A stretch of DNA of 64,000 nucleotides from Pseudomonas chlororaphis (GTDB lineage: Bacteria; Pseudomonadota; Gammaproteobacteria; Pseudomonadales; Pseudomonadaceae), in NCBI RefSeq assembly GCF_001921865.1, contig NZ_MSCT01000020.1, positions 682,001 to 746,000 on the forward strand. Reading direction: 5' to 3'. Positions 27,349-35,349 of this stretch are shown one piece after another. The notes beneath the pieces were generated by a model, which ran no database searches, was not told the origin of the DNA, and saw nothing but the letters and a program-made list of their open reading frames with translations. The translations under genes were made by a program, and so were the position numbers. Position 1 is the stretch's first letter, and the number at the start of each line of letters is the position of its first letter.

Positions 27349-28520
27349 GCCACCGCTCCGATAATCACCCGCGAGCTGTTGTGGGGCTGGCGCAAGCCGG
27401 CGTCTTCCATGCGTGGCAGGACGTCCTGGAGAAACTCGTCGAGGCCGCTCTTGTAGTCGAGCCAGGTCAGGCAGATGCCGTCGATGCCCAGGTCGCTGTA
27501 GCGCTGGAACTGCTCGGTGATCATTTCCGCGGTGCCCACCAGCGGCACCCCGGCGAACCCGGCCTTGAAGTGGAAGCGGAAGCGCTCGGCGTCCTCGGTG
27601 CTGGCGAACATGCCGCTCTGGATGCCGATCTCCGAGGTGACGTTATCCAGGGCGACTTCATCGCCGTGTTGGTTGACGTAGTAGTCGAGGTACTTCTCGG
27701 CCTCTTCCAGGGTGTCTTTCTGCACCACGTAGGAGTAGACCCAGATCTGGATCTCGCGGCCGAACTCCAGGCGCGCCAGGTCGCGGTAGGCCTTGATCTG
27801 CGCGCGGATGGTGGCGTCGTCGTCCTCGTGCTTGAGGATCAGGAACGCCGCGTCGCAATGCTCGGCGCAAAACCTTCGACCGCGCTCGGAACCGCCGGCG
27901 TTCATCAGGAACGGCTGGTTCAGCGGCTTGGGCTGGGCAAAGCCCTGGGCGATGTTGAAGAAGTCGCCCTGATGGTCGAAGTTGCCCGGTTCGTTCCAGG
28001 CCAGCCGGGCGATCTTCAGCCACTCGTCGGCGTGGTCGTAGCGCCGGTCGTGCTCCAGCTGCACGCCGCCGTTGAACATGCCCATTTCCTTGCCGTACCA
28101 GCCGCAGATCATGTTCAGGCCGAAGCGCCCGCCGCTGATGTGGTCGATGGTCGCGGCCTGCTTGGCGGCGAACAAGGGATGCACGGTCGACAGGTGGGAG
28201 GTGGTGAACAGCGCGATCTGCTCGGTCACCGAGGCCAGGCCCGCGGCCCAGGTATAGGTCTCGAACGACACGCCCATCGGGTCGCTGGCGCCGCCCCAGC
28301 CGCGCCAGCGGCCGACCGGCAGCAGCAGTTCCAGGCCGGCCTTGTCGGCCTTCTTGGCGATTTCCAGGTTGCCGTTCCAGTCGGAGGCGTCCAGGCGCTC
28401 CGGAACCGTGGTCAGGGTGCAGCCGCCCTCGATATTGAGCGCGAAGACCCCCAGCTTGATTTTGTTGGTGCTGCTGCGCATCGGGTTGGTCTTGATCTTT
28501 GCCGGATGATTCGAAGTCAT
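27345..28520 (-). CDS. LLM-class (RutA-like) flavin-dependent monooxygenase
   Basis: A 391-residue bacterial luciferase-like TIM-barrel monooxygenase. Within the superfamily it resembles RutA and related monooxygenases: LLPVGRWRGWGG in the place of the RutA active-site loop, ATIDHISGGRFGLNMI, the NEPGNFDHQGDFFNI segment and FLMNAGGSERGRRFCAEH. Members use reduced flavin from a partner reductase; RutA opens the uracil ring at an amide. The start at 28520 is supported by AAGGAG upstream and fits the family length. The partner reductase gene follows with a 4-bp overlap. The substrate here may be a heterocycle or amide, but is unknown. Confidence 0.85.
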   Translation of the reverse strand: MTSNHPAKIKTNPMRSSTNKIKLGVFALNIEGGCTLTTVPERLDASDWNGNLEIAKKADKAGLELLLPVGRWRGWGGASDPMGVSFETYTWAAGLASVTEQIALFTTSHLSTVHPLFAAKQAATIDHISGGRFGLNMICGWYGKEMGMFNGGVQLEHDRRYDHADEWLKIARLAWNEPGNFDHQGDFFNIAQGFAQPKPLNQPFLMNAGGSERGRRFCAEHCDAAFLILKHEDDDATIRAQIKAYRDLARLEFGREIQIWVYSYVVQKDTLEEAEKYLDYYVNQHGDEVALDNVTSEIGIQSGMFASTEDAERFRFHFKAGFAGVPLVGTAEMITEQFQRYSDLGIDGICLTWLDYKSGLDEFLQDVLPRMEDAGLRQPHNSSRVIIGAVA

Positions 28521-28594
28521 TGCTGTATCTCCTTGATCAGGGAACGTGATGCGTCGTTGCGCCTCACGCCTGTACGTCGCAGGCAGGTTGCCGC

Positions 28595-29302
28595 TCAGGC
28601 GGCGCTTGGGGTTTTCGCCTCGGCCGCCAGCCACGGCTGGTCGTAGCGGTGCAGGCAGCGCGCCTCCGCCAGCGACAGGCCCTGGCCGACCGACGCGATG
28701 ATGTCGCGCTCGGTCTTCTCCACGGCGATGGCACGCCGGATGACCTCTTCGGCCTGTTCGAGGGGGATCACCAGGCAGCCGCTGGCGTCGCCGACGATCA
28801 GGTCGCCGGGGCGGATGGTCACGCCGCTGACCTCGACCGGCACCTGGGTGGCCTTGAGCTGCACGCGGTTCTTGCCCGACTGCATGAAACGCCCGCGGCT
28901 GAACAAGGGGTAATCGAGGCGGGTCACGGTGTCGATGTCCCGCGCCACCCCGTCGATCAGGGTGCCGCGGACATTCCGCTGCACCGCAACGTGGGTCAGG
29001 ATGTCGCCCCAGACCGTGGCGTCCAGCCGGCCGGCGTTGCTGGACACCACCACCGAGCCGGGCGGCACGTCGTCGATGTAGTTGGCCGCGTTCTTGAAGC
29101 CCGCGCCCTGGCTGACCGGCTCGTAGAGCACGGTAAAGGCAAAGCCGGCGCAACGGGTCCCCGGGACTTGCTGGACGATGCCCAGCAACCCGGCGTCGAT
29201 CCCCAGGCTGTCCAGGGCGTCGCTCAGCGAGGCGGTGTCCAGCACAGCGCATTGCTCCAGCAGGGAGGCGCGTTGCGATTCCGAGAGTGTTGGGTGGCTC
29301 AT
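28595..29302 (-). CDS. RraA-family aldolase (HMG aldolase-like)
   Basis: A 235-residue member of the RraA / 4-hydroxy-4-methyl-2-oxoglutarate aldolase family. The aldolase-type motif DGVARD keeps the Arg121-Asp122 pair used by HMG/CHA aldolases for substrate binding and metal coordination, together with WGDILTHVA and the C-terminal GDASGCLVIP element. This favours catalytic aldolase or decarboxylase activity on a pyruvate-type substrate over the RNase E inhibitor function of RraA itself. Its start overlaps the dehydrogenase gene by 4 bp, suggesting that the two act in consecutive steps. Confidence 0.8.
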   Translation of the reverse strand: MSHPTLSESQRASLLEQCAVLDTASLSDALDSLGIDAGLLGIVQQVPGTRCAGFAFTVLYEPVSQGAGFKNAANYIDDVPPGSVVVSSNAGRLDATVWGDILTHVAVQRNVRGTLIDGVARDIDTVTRLDYPLFSRGRFMQSGKNRVQLKATQVPVEVSGVTIRPGDLIVGDASGCLVIPLEQAEEVIRRAIAVEKTERDIIASVGQGLSLAEARCLHRYDQPWLAAEAKTPSAA

Positions 29303-30504
29303 GCATGACTCCTTGCTGGCGAAACCCAGCCGTTTTCGCTGTGGGGGGCGAGTTGATTGAGGTTGAACACGCTTCTTTCGATGATGGCCGCGGCGCATTC
29401 CCGGGTCGTCGCCTGGCCGCCGCTGTCGTAGGTCTGGCAGTCGTGCCGGACCACCTGCGCCACGGCCTGCTCGATGGCCTGGGCCTGGGCCTGGTAGCCC
29501 AGGTGTTCGAGCAACAGGGCCAGGGACAGGAACATCGCGCTGGGGTTGGCTTTTTCCTGGCCGACATGGGCCGGGGCGCTGCCGTGCACCGGCTCGAAGT
29601 AGGCCCCGGCGTCGCCGATGTTGGCGCTGGGCGCGAACCCCAGGCCGCCCATGACCCCTGCCCCGAGGTCGGAAAGGATGTCGCCGAACATGTTCTCCGC
29701 GACTATCACCCCGAAGCGTTCCGGACGCCGGATCATCCACAGGGCCACGGCATCGACGTTGTCGATGTTGTAGGCGATGTCCGGGTAATGCGCGGCCACC
29801 TCTTCGAGGATCCCCCGGGCGAACGCGCCGCTGTAGCGCAGCACATTGGGCTTGTCCGCCAGGGTCACGCGCTTGTAGCCGTGCTTGCGCGCGTACTCGA
29901 AGGCGAAGCGGAACAGCCGGGTCAGGCCGGCCCGGGTCTGCAGCCGCACGGTCATGGTCGCGTCTTCGGCGCCCTCGCGGGTCCAGGGCGCGCCGGCCAG
30001 TTCCCGGGCCTTGAGCACCGGCTCGAATTCGGCGGGAATCGACGCGAAGTCCAGGCCCGCGTACAGCCCCTCGGTGTTCTCCCGGATCACCGTGAAACGG
30101 AACCGGCCCTCGCCGAGCACATCGGTGACCGGCCGCACGTTGGCATACAGGCTCAGGCGCTGGCGCAGCTGGATCACCGGCGAGACGTACGCCCGCGAGG
30201 TGTTGCGCAAGGCCGCGGGCAATTCCTTTTCCGCTTCCTGCAAGGCCTTGCTGGTGATGGCGCCCAGCAGCGTGGCGTCGGCGGCGGCGATTTTTTCCCA
30301 GGTCTCGGCCGGCACCGGGTCGCCGCCGTTGCGCCAGCACTCCCAGCCGATCTGGCCGAAGTCCAGGTCGATGGGCAGTTGCAGCGCATCGAAGATCGGC
30401 AGTATGGCGTCGACGACTTCGACGCCGACGCCGTCGCCAGGCAACACACAGACCCGATGCCGCGCCGGCTTGCCCGGCAACGTCGATTGCGAAAGGGTCG
30501 TCAT
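29299..30504 (-). CDS. Isopropylmalate/isocitrate/tartrate dehydrogenase family protein
   Basis: A 401-residue beta-decarboxylating dehydrogenase. It has the N-terminal VLPGDGVGVEV, the substrate-binding TVIRENTEGLYAG segment, LADKPNVLR with its catalytic-type Lys, and the family signature NMFGDILSDLGAGVMGGLG. Enzymes of this family oxidise a 2-hydroxyacid with loss of the beta-carboxyl, using NAD(P)+ and a divalent metal. Exact substrate class (isocitrate, isopropylmalate, tartrate or a novel 2-hydroxyacid) cannot be fixed by eye. The ATG at 30504 shares one base with the stop of the upstream gene (TGATG); a GTG one codon earlier is also in frame. Confidence 0.82.
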   Translation of the reverse strand: MTTLSQSTLPGKPARHRVCVLPGDGVGVEVVDAILPIFDALQLPIDLDFGQIGWECWRNGGDPVPAETWEKIAAADATLLGAITSKALQEAEKELPAALRNTSRAYVSPVIQLRQRLSLYANVRPVTDVLGEGRFRFTVIRENTEGLYAGLDFASIPAEFEPVLKARELAGAPWTREGAEDATMTVRLQTRAGLTRLFRFAFEYARKHGYKRVTLADKPNVLRYSGAFARGILEEVAAHYPDIAYNIDNVDAVALWMIRRPERFGVIVAENMFGDILSDLGAGVMGGLGFAPSANIGDAGAYFEPVHGSAPAHVGQEKANPSAMFLSLALLLEHLGYQAQAQAIEQAVAQVVRHDCQTYDSGGQATTRECAAAIIERSVFNLNQLAPHSENGWVSPARSHA

Positions 30505-31532
30505 CACATTTTTCCTTCGGCGGCCAGGCGAGCCGGGAAACTGGCCCGGGAAATCACCGTCGGGCGCGCCGCGCGGCGCTGGAACAGGTCCTGCTCGTGC
30601 ATCGCCCGCAGCGCCTGGAAGGTCGAGCTGATCTGCAGCCGGGACATGGTGTCCTCCAGCCGCTGCTGGACATCGAAGGGCAAGTTGTAGGCCCCCAGCA
30701 TCACATCCATGAGCGGGGTCGGCAGGCTGCTCAGTGGAACGCTCTGCGCGGTGTATTCGGACAGTTGCAACGCCTTGACCAAGTCATAGCCATTGGCACT
30801 GCCGACCCGCTCCAGGTAGGCGATAAACATGCCCAGGTGCAAGTTGCCGGCGCCTTTGCCCATGCCGCAAATCGACGTATCGATATATTCGGCGCCGGCC
30901 TCGACAGCGGCGATGGAGTTGGAAAGTGCCAGGGAAAGATTGTTATGCGCGTGGAACCCCAGCGGCACATGCACCCTTCTGGATATCCGACTTACTAGCC
31001 GTTCGACATCATCAGGAATCATATTGCCATTAGAGTCGGCGAAATAAATAACATCGGCCCCGGCGCCTTCCGCGCGCAATGCCATGTCGGTAACGGTTCC
31101 CGGTGTTTGCGTGGTGATATGGGTAATATTGGCGCTGGCCTGGAAGTTGAACGACTTGATCAACTCGATAGTGTCCAGGCCTTGCTCTAGTTGCTCGGCG
31201 CGCAAACACACACGGATCATACCGACGCCCTGTTCGGCGAGCATTTCAAAGTCTTCGCCGGTCACATTGCGCGGGTGCACCATGACACACAAACCGAGTT
31301 GACCACGCGCCGCACGGCGCAACGATTCAATATATTCCGGGTTGACCGAACTGCTCAGCCCATGTTCTTTCTTGCGCACAAAAGAACCGTTGCAATAACC
31401 GATTTCGGCATGGCCAACCCCAACGTCTACAAGGTGTCCGACGGCATTGGAGGCGTAGTCGGTGGTGAATTCGAAGTTGTTGCGATAACCACCATCACGG
31501 AGCGTTACATCAATAATCTTTACGTTATTCAT
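30504..31532 (-). CDS. DmpG-like HMGL-family aldolase or acyl transferase
   Basis: A 342-residue TIM-barrel enzyme of the HMGL/DRE family. The metal site is clear: TLRDGG with Asp13, and the HxH pair His194/His196 in GFHAHNNL. The GMGKGAGN loop (223-230) is characteristic of 4-hydroxy-2-oxovalerate aldolases (DmpG type). Those enzymes cleave 4-hydroxy-2-oxoacids to pyruvate and an aldehyde. No acylating aldehyde dehydrogenase (DmpF) gene is nearby, so the usual channelled partner is missing. It is the first gene of the operon; AAGGAA precedes the ATG at 31532. A 470-bp leader region separates it from the LysR gene. Confidence 0.8.
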   Translation of the reverse strand: MNNVKIIDVTLRDGGYRNNFEFTTDYASNAVGHLVDVGVGHAEIGYCNGSFVRKKEHGLSSSVNPEYIESLRRAARGQLGLCVMVHPRNVTGEDFEMLAEQGVGMIRVCLRAEQLEQGLDTIELIKSFNFQASANITHITTQTPGTVTDMALRAEGAGADVIYFADSNGNMIPDDVERLVSRISRRVHVPLGFHAHNNLSLALSNSIAAVEAGAEYIDTSICGMGKGAGNLHLGMFIAYLERVGSANGYDLVKALQLSEYTAQSVPLSSLPTPLMDVMLGAYNLPFDVQQRLEDTMSRLQISSTFQALRAMHEQDLFQRRAARPTVISRASFPARLAAEGKM

Positions 31533-32003
31533 GATCCCAATTCCTTCTGTGAGCTCGCTATGAAACTCTGGAAGCGCACGCAAGTACGTCCCGGGTTTCG
31601 TGAGTAGTAACGTGACCGTAATGCAGGGTTATTCCCATGCAGTTATTACAGGCATGAGTCGATGGCCGCTAAGGCCAAGAGCAGAACTTGGTAAAGGTTT
31701 TTTTCAGCATCAGCACTTCGACTGCCAGCGATCACTGTCGTTGGACAATCGAATTCGGCGCTGTTGTTTTTATTATGGTTTGAGACCGCAACCGGAGAAG
31801 CGTGTGCCGTGTCCGGGAGGGGGACTTTTGAAAACCCTGGCAATGAGCTATCAATCGTCGGAGGAGCAAGCATGTTTCTTGTTATGGAGCCGATACTGAA
31901 ATCTGCCCGCTTGTTTGTAAACTCCCCGTATTCACCCTGGGGGGTTAAAAAATTCCCCTTGTATTAATGCCAGAGTGAACTACGCCACCTGTAAGAGATC
32001 GCC
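31533..32003. other. Upstream region of the nine-gene operon
   Basis: About 470 bp between the operon and the LysR gene on the same strand. It is AT-richer than its flanks and should carry the operon promoter and LysR-type binding sites. No convincing ORF is present, and I could not pick a clear T-N11-A dyad by eye. The odd symmetric tract GGGGTTAAAAAATTCCCC lies at 31941-31958, just beyond the LysR stop. Confidence 0.4.
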
Positions 32004-32864
32004 TCAAAAGTAGTGTTCGGTGGGAAAACAACTGACCAGGAAGTCCATCAGCGAACGAATGGGCGCCTCCTTGCGCAAATCTTCGTGGACCACCAGCCAG
32101 ATATCGATCATCAGGTCCGGCGCATGGAACCTGGCCTTGCCCAGGACCGGGTCCTTCTGGCCATAGAAATTGGGCAGCAACGCCACGCCGATACCGGCCC
32201 GGGCCGCCGACGCCTGGACTTCCAGGCTCCTGGCCCGCAACACCACCGGGCGCTCCGCGGCGACCTCGCGCAGCCATACCTGCTGCCGGGAATGCTCCAT
32301 GCTGTCGTCGTAGATGATGTATTCGTATGCCTCGCTGGCGTGCGCCGCCAGGTACTCATGGCTGCCGTACAGGCCGAAGGACACGGTGCCGATCTTGCGC
32401 GCGACCAGGTCCATCTGGGTCGGCCGGCACAGGCGGATCATCAGGTCCGGCTCGGGGTTGCACAGGGTGCCGATGTCGTCCTGCATCAACAGGCTGACAT
32501 TGATCGACGGGTGCTCGCGGCGCAGGCGCCCCAGGTGCGGGGCGATGAACTCCGAGGTCAGCAACGGCGGCGCGCTGACCGCCAGGTCGGCGACCATCTC
32601 GGTCTGCACCGAGAGCGCCACCTTGGAAATGGCCTTGGCGTCCTTCTGCATCCGCCCGGCGATTTCCGCGATGCGGTGGCCGAACGGGGTGATCTCGTAG
32701 TTGCGCTTGCGCCGGTCGACCAGCTTGAGGTTCAGCGACGACTCCAGCGCGGCGATCCGCCGGGCCACGGTGGCATGCTCGACGCCCAGCTCGCGCGCCG
32801 CGCTGCTCAGCGACTGGGTGCGGGCGAAGGTGACGTAATGGCGCAGGTTTTCCCAGTCGAACAT
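32004..32864 (-). CDS. LysR-type transcriptional regulator
   Basis: A LysR-family regulator: N-terminal winged helix (LRHYVTFARTQSLSSAARELGVEHATVARRIAALE) followed by a co-inducer-binding domain of two alpha/beta subdomains. The ATG at 32864 gives a typical N-terminus of 286 aa in all; an ATG at 32933 (GAGG close upstream) and a TTG further out are alternatives. It lies on the same strand at the upstream end of the nine-gene operon, so it is the likely regulator of that operon, responding to a pathway metabolite. The HTH form (few residues before the helix, EHATVARRI) recalls regulators of aromatic and small-acid metabolism. Confidence 0.85.
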   Translation of the reverse strand: MFDWENLRHYVTFARTQSLSSAARELGVEHATVARRIAALESSLNLKLVDRRKRNYEITPFGHRIAEIAGRMQKDAKAISKVALSVQTEMVADLAVSAPPLLTSEFIAPHLGRLRREHPSINVSLLMQDDIGTLCNPEPDLMIRLCRPTQMDLVARKIGTVSFGLYGSHEYLAAHASEAYEYIIYDDSMEHSRQQVWLREVAAERPVVLRARSLEVQASAARAGIGVALLPNFYGQKDPVLGKARFHAPDLMIDIWLVVHEDLRKEAPIRSLMDFLVSCFPTEHYF

Positions 32865-33087
32865 GCTGCTGTCGCGCGACTCCAGCCCTGTGGGCCAGTT
32901 GCAGGACGGGTTGGACACAGTCAGGGGATTCATGAGGCCTCGATCGATTTTCAATGGAAAAACAATCCAGGCGGTCGACCCAAAGGCTTCCGTCCTGGAG
33001 ATCCTTGGTTGGGAACGTCAAGCCGATGCCAGCCGCGCACGGATGAAAACCCTCCGGCTCCGTGCGGGCCGCCCTGCATCGCAGAAC

Positions 33088-34272
33088 TCAGTCTGCCGCG
33101 ACGGTCGCGCCTCCCTTGCGCGGTGCCACACTGAAAAACAGGACTTTGACCACGATGACCACCAGGGCCAGCGCGGCAAACAGCAAACCACTGTAAAGAG
33201 TGCCCTGCAAGCCCAGGCGCGCCAGGAACCAACCGCCCGTTGTCGACCCGATAGTCACGCCCAGATTGATGAAGGAGATATAGATGCCGGTGGCGAATTC
33301 CGGGGCTTCCGGCGCTTCGGAGGTCAGCCAGATCTGCGTCACGATCAGCCCGCTGGTGTGGGTCGCGCCCCAGATCACCACGATCACCAACATGGTCAGC
33401 AGCGACGGGCCGGCGAACAGGTAGAGCAAGCCATAGGCGCCCGCCAGCAGGATCGGGTGCAGGATCGTGGTCCTGACCATGTTCTGGCCGATCAGCTTGC
33501 CGGCGTACAGGTTGCCGGCCACGCCGCCGACGCCGAAGACCACCAGCAGGATGCTGATCAGTTGCGCGCTCATGCCGGCTTCCCGGGCCAGGTACTCGGC
33601 CGAATAGCTGTACACGGAAAACATCGCGGCGAAGATCAGGGTCGAGGCGGTGATGTTCAGCCACAGCGGAAACTTGCGCAGGATCGCCAACTGGTCGCCA
33701 TAGGAAACCGCCTGCCTGTCGGGCGCGTCCGGCAGCCGGGCGATGATCCCCAGGCCGGCGATGCAGTTGACCGCGGCGCAGAACAGAAACGAAGCCTCGT
33801 AGGAAAACTGCGCGGCGATCAGCGTCGTCAGCGGCACCCCCAGCACCATGCCCATGCTGGTGCCGACGAACGCCTTGGCCGCGGCATTGGTCGACTGCCC
33901 CGGCGGGTACAGCGACGTGGCCGCGACGAAAGCCAGGGAGAAATACACCGGGTGGAACAGCGCCGGGATGATGCGCAGCAGCATCAGCGACTCGAAGTTC
34001 GGCGCATAGGCCGACAGCACGCTGGTGCCGGCGAACACGAACAGCGCCAGGGTCAGGACCTTCTTGCGGTTGAAGCGCGACAGCAGCAACACCATGACCG
34101 GCCCGCACGCCGCGATGATCAGCGCGAACAGCCCCACCAGCAGGCCCGCCTGGGAGGCGCTGATGGCGAAGCGCTCGATGATCACCGGCAGAATCCCGAC
34201 CACGCCGAACTCGATGGTGTAGACGCCGAACAGGCCCAGCGCCAGGAAGTAGATCGGATGGAGCATTTTCAT
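33088..34272 (-). CDS. MFS drug/metabolite exporter
   Basis: A 394-residue major facilitator with about 12 predicted membrane helices. The pattern GLFGVYTIEFGVVGILP at the start, RFNRKKVLT in the A-loop position, and LGVPLTTLIA in the fifth helix (motif C-like) place it among DHA1-type exporters such as arabinose/chloramphenicol-type transporters. It likely exports a small molecule in exchange for protons. Its ATG overlaps the stop of the quinone oxidoreductase-like gene by 4 bp, so the two are co-translated. Confidence 0.82.
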   Translation of the reverse strand: MKMLHPIYFLALGLFGVYTIEFGVVGILPVIIERFAISASQAGLLVGLFALIIAACGPVMVLLLSRFNRKKVLTLALFVFAGTSVLSAYAPNFESLMLLRIIPALFHPVYFSLAFVAATSLYPPGQSTNAAAKAFVGTSMGMVLGVPLTTLIAAQFSYEASFLFCAAVNCIAGLGIIARLPDAPDRQAVSYGDQLAILRKFPLWLNITASTLIFAAMFSVYSYSAEYLAREAGMSAQLISILLVVFGVGGVAGNLYAGKLIGQNMVRTTILHPILLAGAYGLLYLFAGPSLLTMLVIVVIWGATHTSGLIVTQIWLTSEAPEAPEFATGIYISFINLGVTIGSTTGGWFLARLGLQGTLYSGLLFAALALVVIVVKVLFFSVAPRKGGATVAAD

Positions 34273-35270
34273 GACCCGGACTCCAGGGTGACCACCACCT
34301 TGCCGAACTGGTCGCCGGCCTCCAGGTAGCGGTGGGCGTCGACGATCCGCTCGAAATCGAAGGTCTTGGCGATGATCGGCCGCAGGCTCCCGGCTGCAAG
34401 GCCGGCGATCACATAGGCCTTGCCGGCCTCCAGCAACTCGGGCCGCGAGGTGATTTCGTGCAGCAGGTAACCGCGCAACGCCAGGCTCTTGCTCAGCACC
34501 TTGAACAGCGGGAACGGCGATGGCTCGCTGCTCAAGGCGCCGTACACCAGGACGATGCCGCCGCTGGCCGCGGCCTCGACCAGTTGTTCCAGGAACGGCC
34601 CGCCCACCGGGTCGAAGATCACCCGGGCCCCCTTGCCCGCGGTAATGCGCTCGACCTGCTGGTTGAAGTCCGCCTGTTCGCTGGTCAGCACATGCGCCGC
34701 GCCGGCCTCGCGCAATTGTTCGTGCTTGGCCGCGGTGCGGCTGACGGCGATCGGGATCGCGCCCAGCTGATTGGCGATCTGGATCGCCGCCAGGCCGACG
34801 CTGCTCGACGCGGCCGTGATCAGCACGAACTCGCCCGGCTGCAACGCCGCCACATGGAGCAACGCGCCCCAGGCCGTGACGTACTGCATCCACACCGCCG
34901 AGGCCTCGGCGAACGACAGGCTGGCGGGGTGCTTGACCAGCATGGCGGCCGGCAGCACCGCCAGTTCCGCGTAGGTGCCCCACTGCGCGATCGAGATCGG
35001 CGGCACCAGGCTGACCGTGTCGCCCACCGCGAACTGCCCGGCCCTGCTGCCTACCGATTCGACGATGCCCGCTGCCTCGTAGCCCAGCCGGGAGGGAAAC
35101 TGCGCCTGCTCCAGGTACTGGCCGGAACGGAACATCGATTCCGCCCGGTTCAGGCCGATCGCCTTGACCTTGACCCGTACCTCGTCGGGCCCCGGCGCAG
35201 GCACCTCGATGTCTTCGATCTTGAGTACTTCCGGGCCACCGTATTGGCTAAAGCGCACGACGCGTGTCAT
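34269..35270 (-). CDS. Zinc-independent quinone oxidoreductase-like MDR protein
   Basis: A 333-residue medium-chain dehydrogenase/reductase with the quinone oxidoreductase pattern: GLNRAESMFRSGQY and LGYEAAGIVESVG in the catalytic domain, and the nucleotide-binding region LITAASSSVGLAAIQIA. It lacks the cysteine-rich lobe for structural zinc. It would reduce a quinone or an enone with NADPH. A strong AGGGGA ribosome site precedes the ATG. Paired with an exporter, it may detoxify or finish a reactive product before export. Substrate unknown. Confidence 0.8.
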   Translation of the reverse strand: MTRVVRFSQYGGPEVLKIEDIEVPAPGPDEVRVKVKAIGLNRAESMFRSGQYLEQAQFPSRLGYEAAGIVESVGSRAGQFAVGDTVSLVPPISIAQWGTYAELAVLPAAMLVKHPASLSFAEASAVWMQYVTAWGALLHVAALQPGEFVLITAASSSVGLAAIQIANQLGAIPIAVSRTAAKHEQLREAGAAHVLTSEQADFNQQVERITAGKGARVIFDPVGGPFLEQLVEAAASGGIVLVYGALSSEPSPFPLFKVLSKSLALRGYLLHEITSRPELLEAGKAYVIAGLAAGSLRPIIAKTFDFERIVDAHRYLEAGDQFGKVVVTLESGS

Positions 35271-35349
35271 TGACTGTCCCCTTGTTTCATTGAGTGCGGA
35301 TGACTGTAGAGCGATTGCAAATAGGGAAAAACCGTCTGCTGTTCCGTTC

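Noticed and set aside
27345..29567. A 740-codon frame that would fuse extra N-terminal sequence to the LLM monooxygenase
   Set aside because: The upstream part is an Arg/Pro/Ala-rich out-of-frame reading of the RraA gene. The family start and a good AAGGAG site are at 28520.
31941..31958. GGGGTTAAAAAATTCCCC as LysR terminator or operator
   Set aside because: Only four base pairs can form and the centre is not symmetric; too weak for either call.
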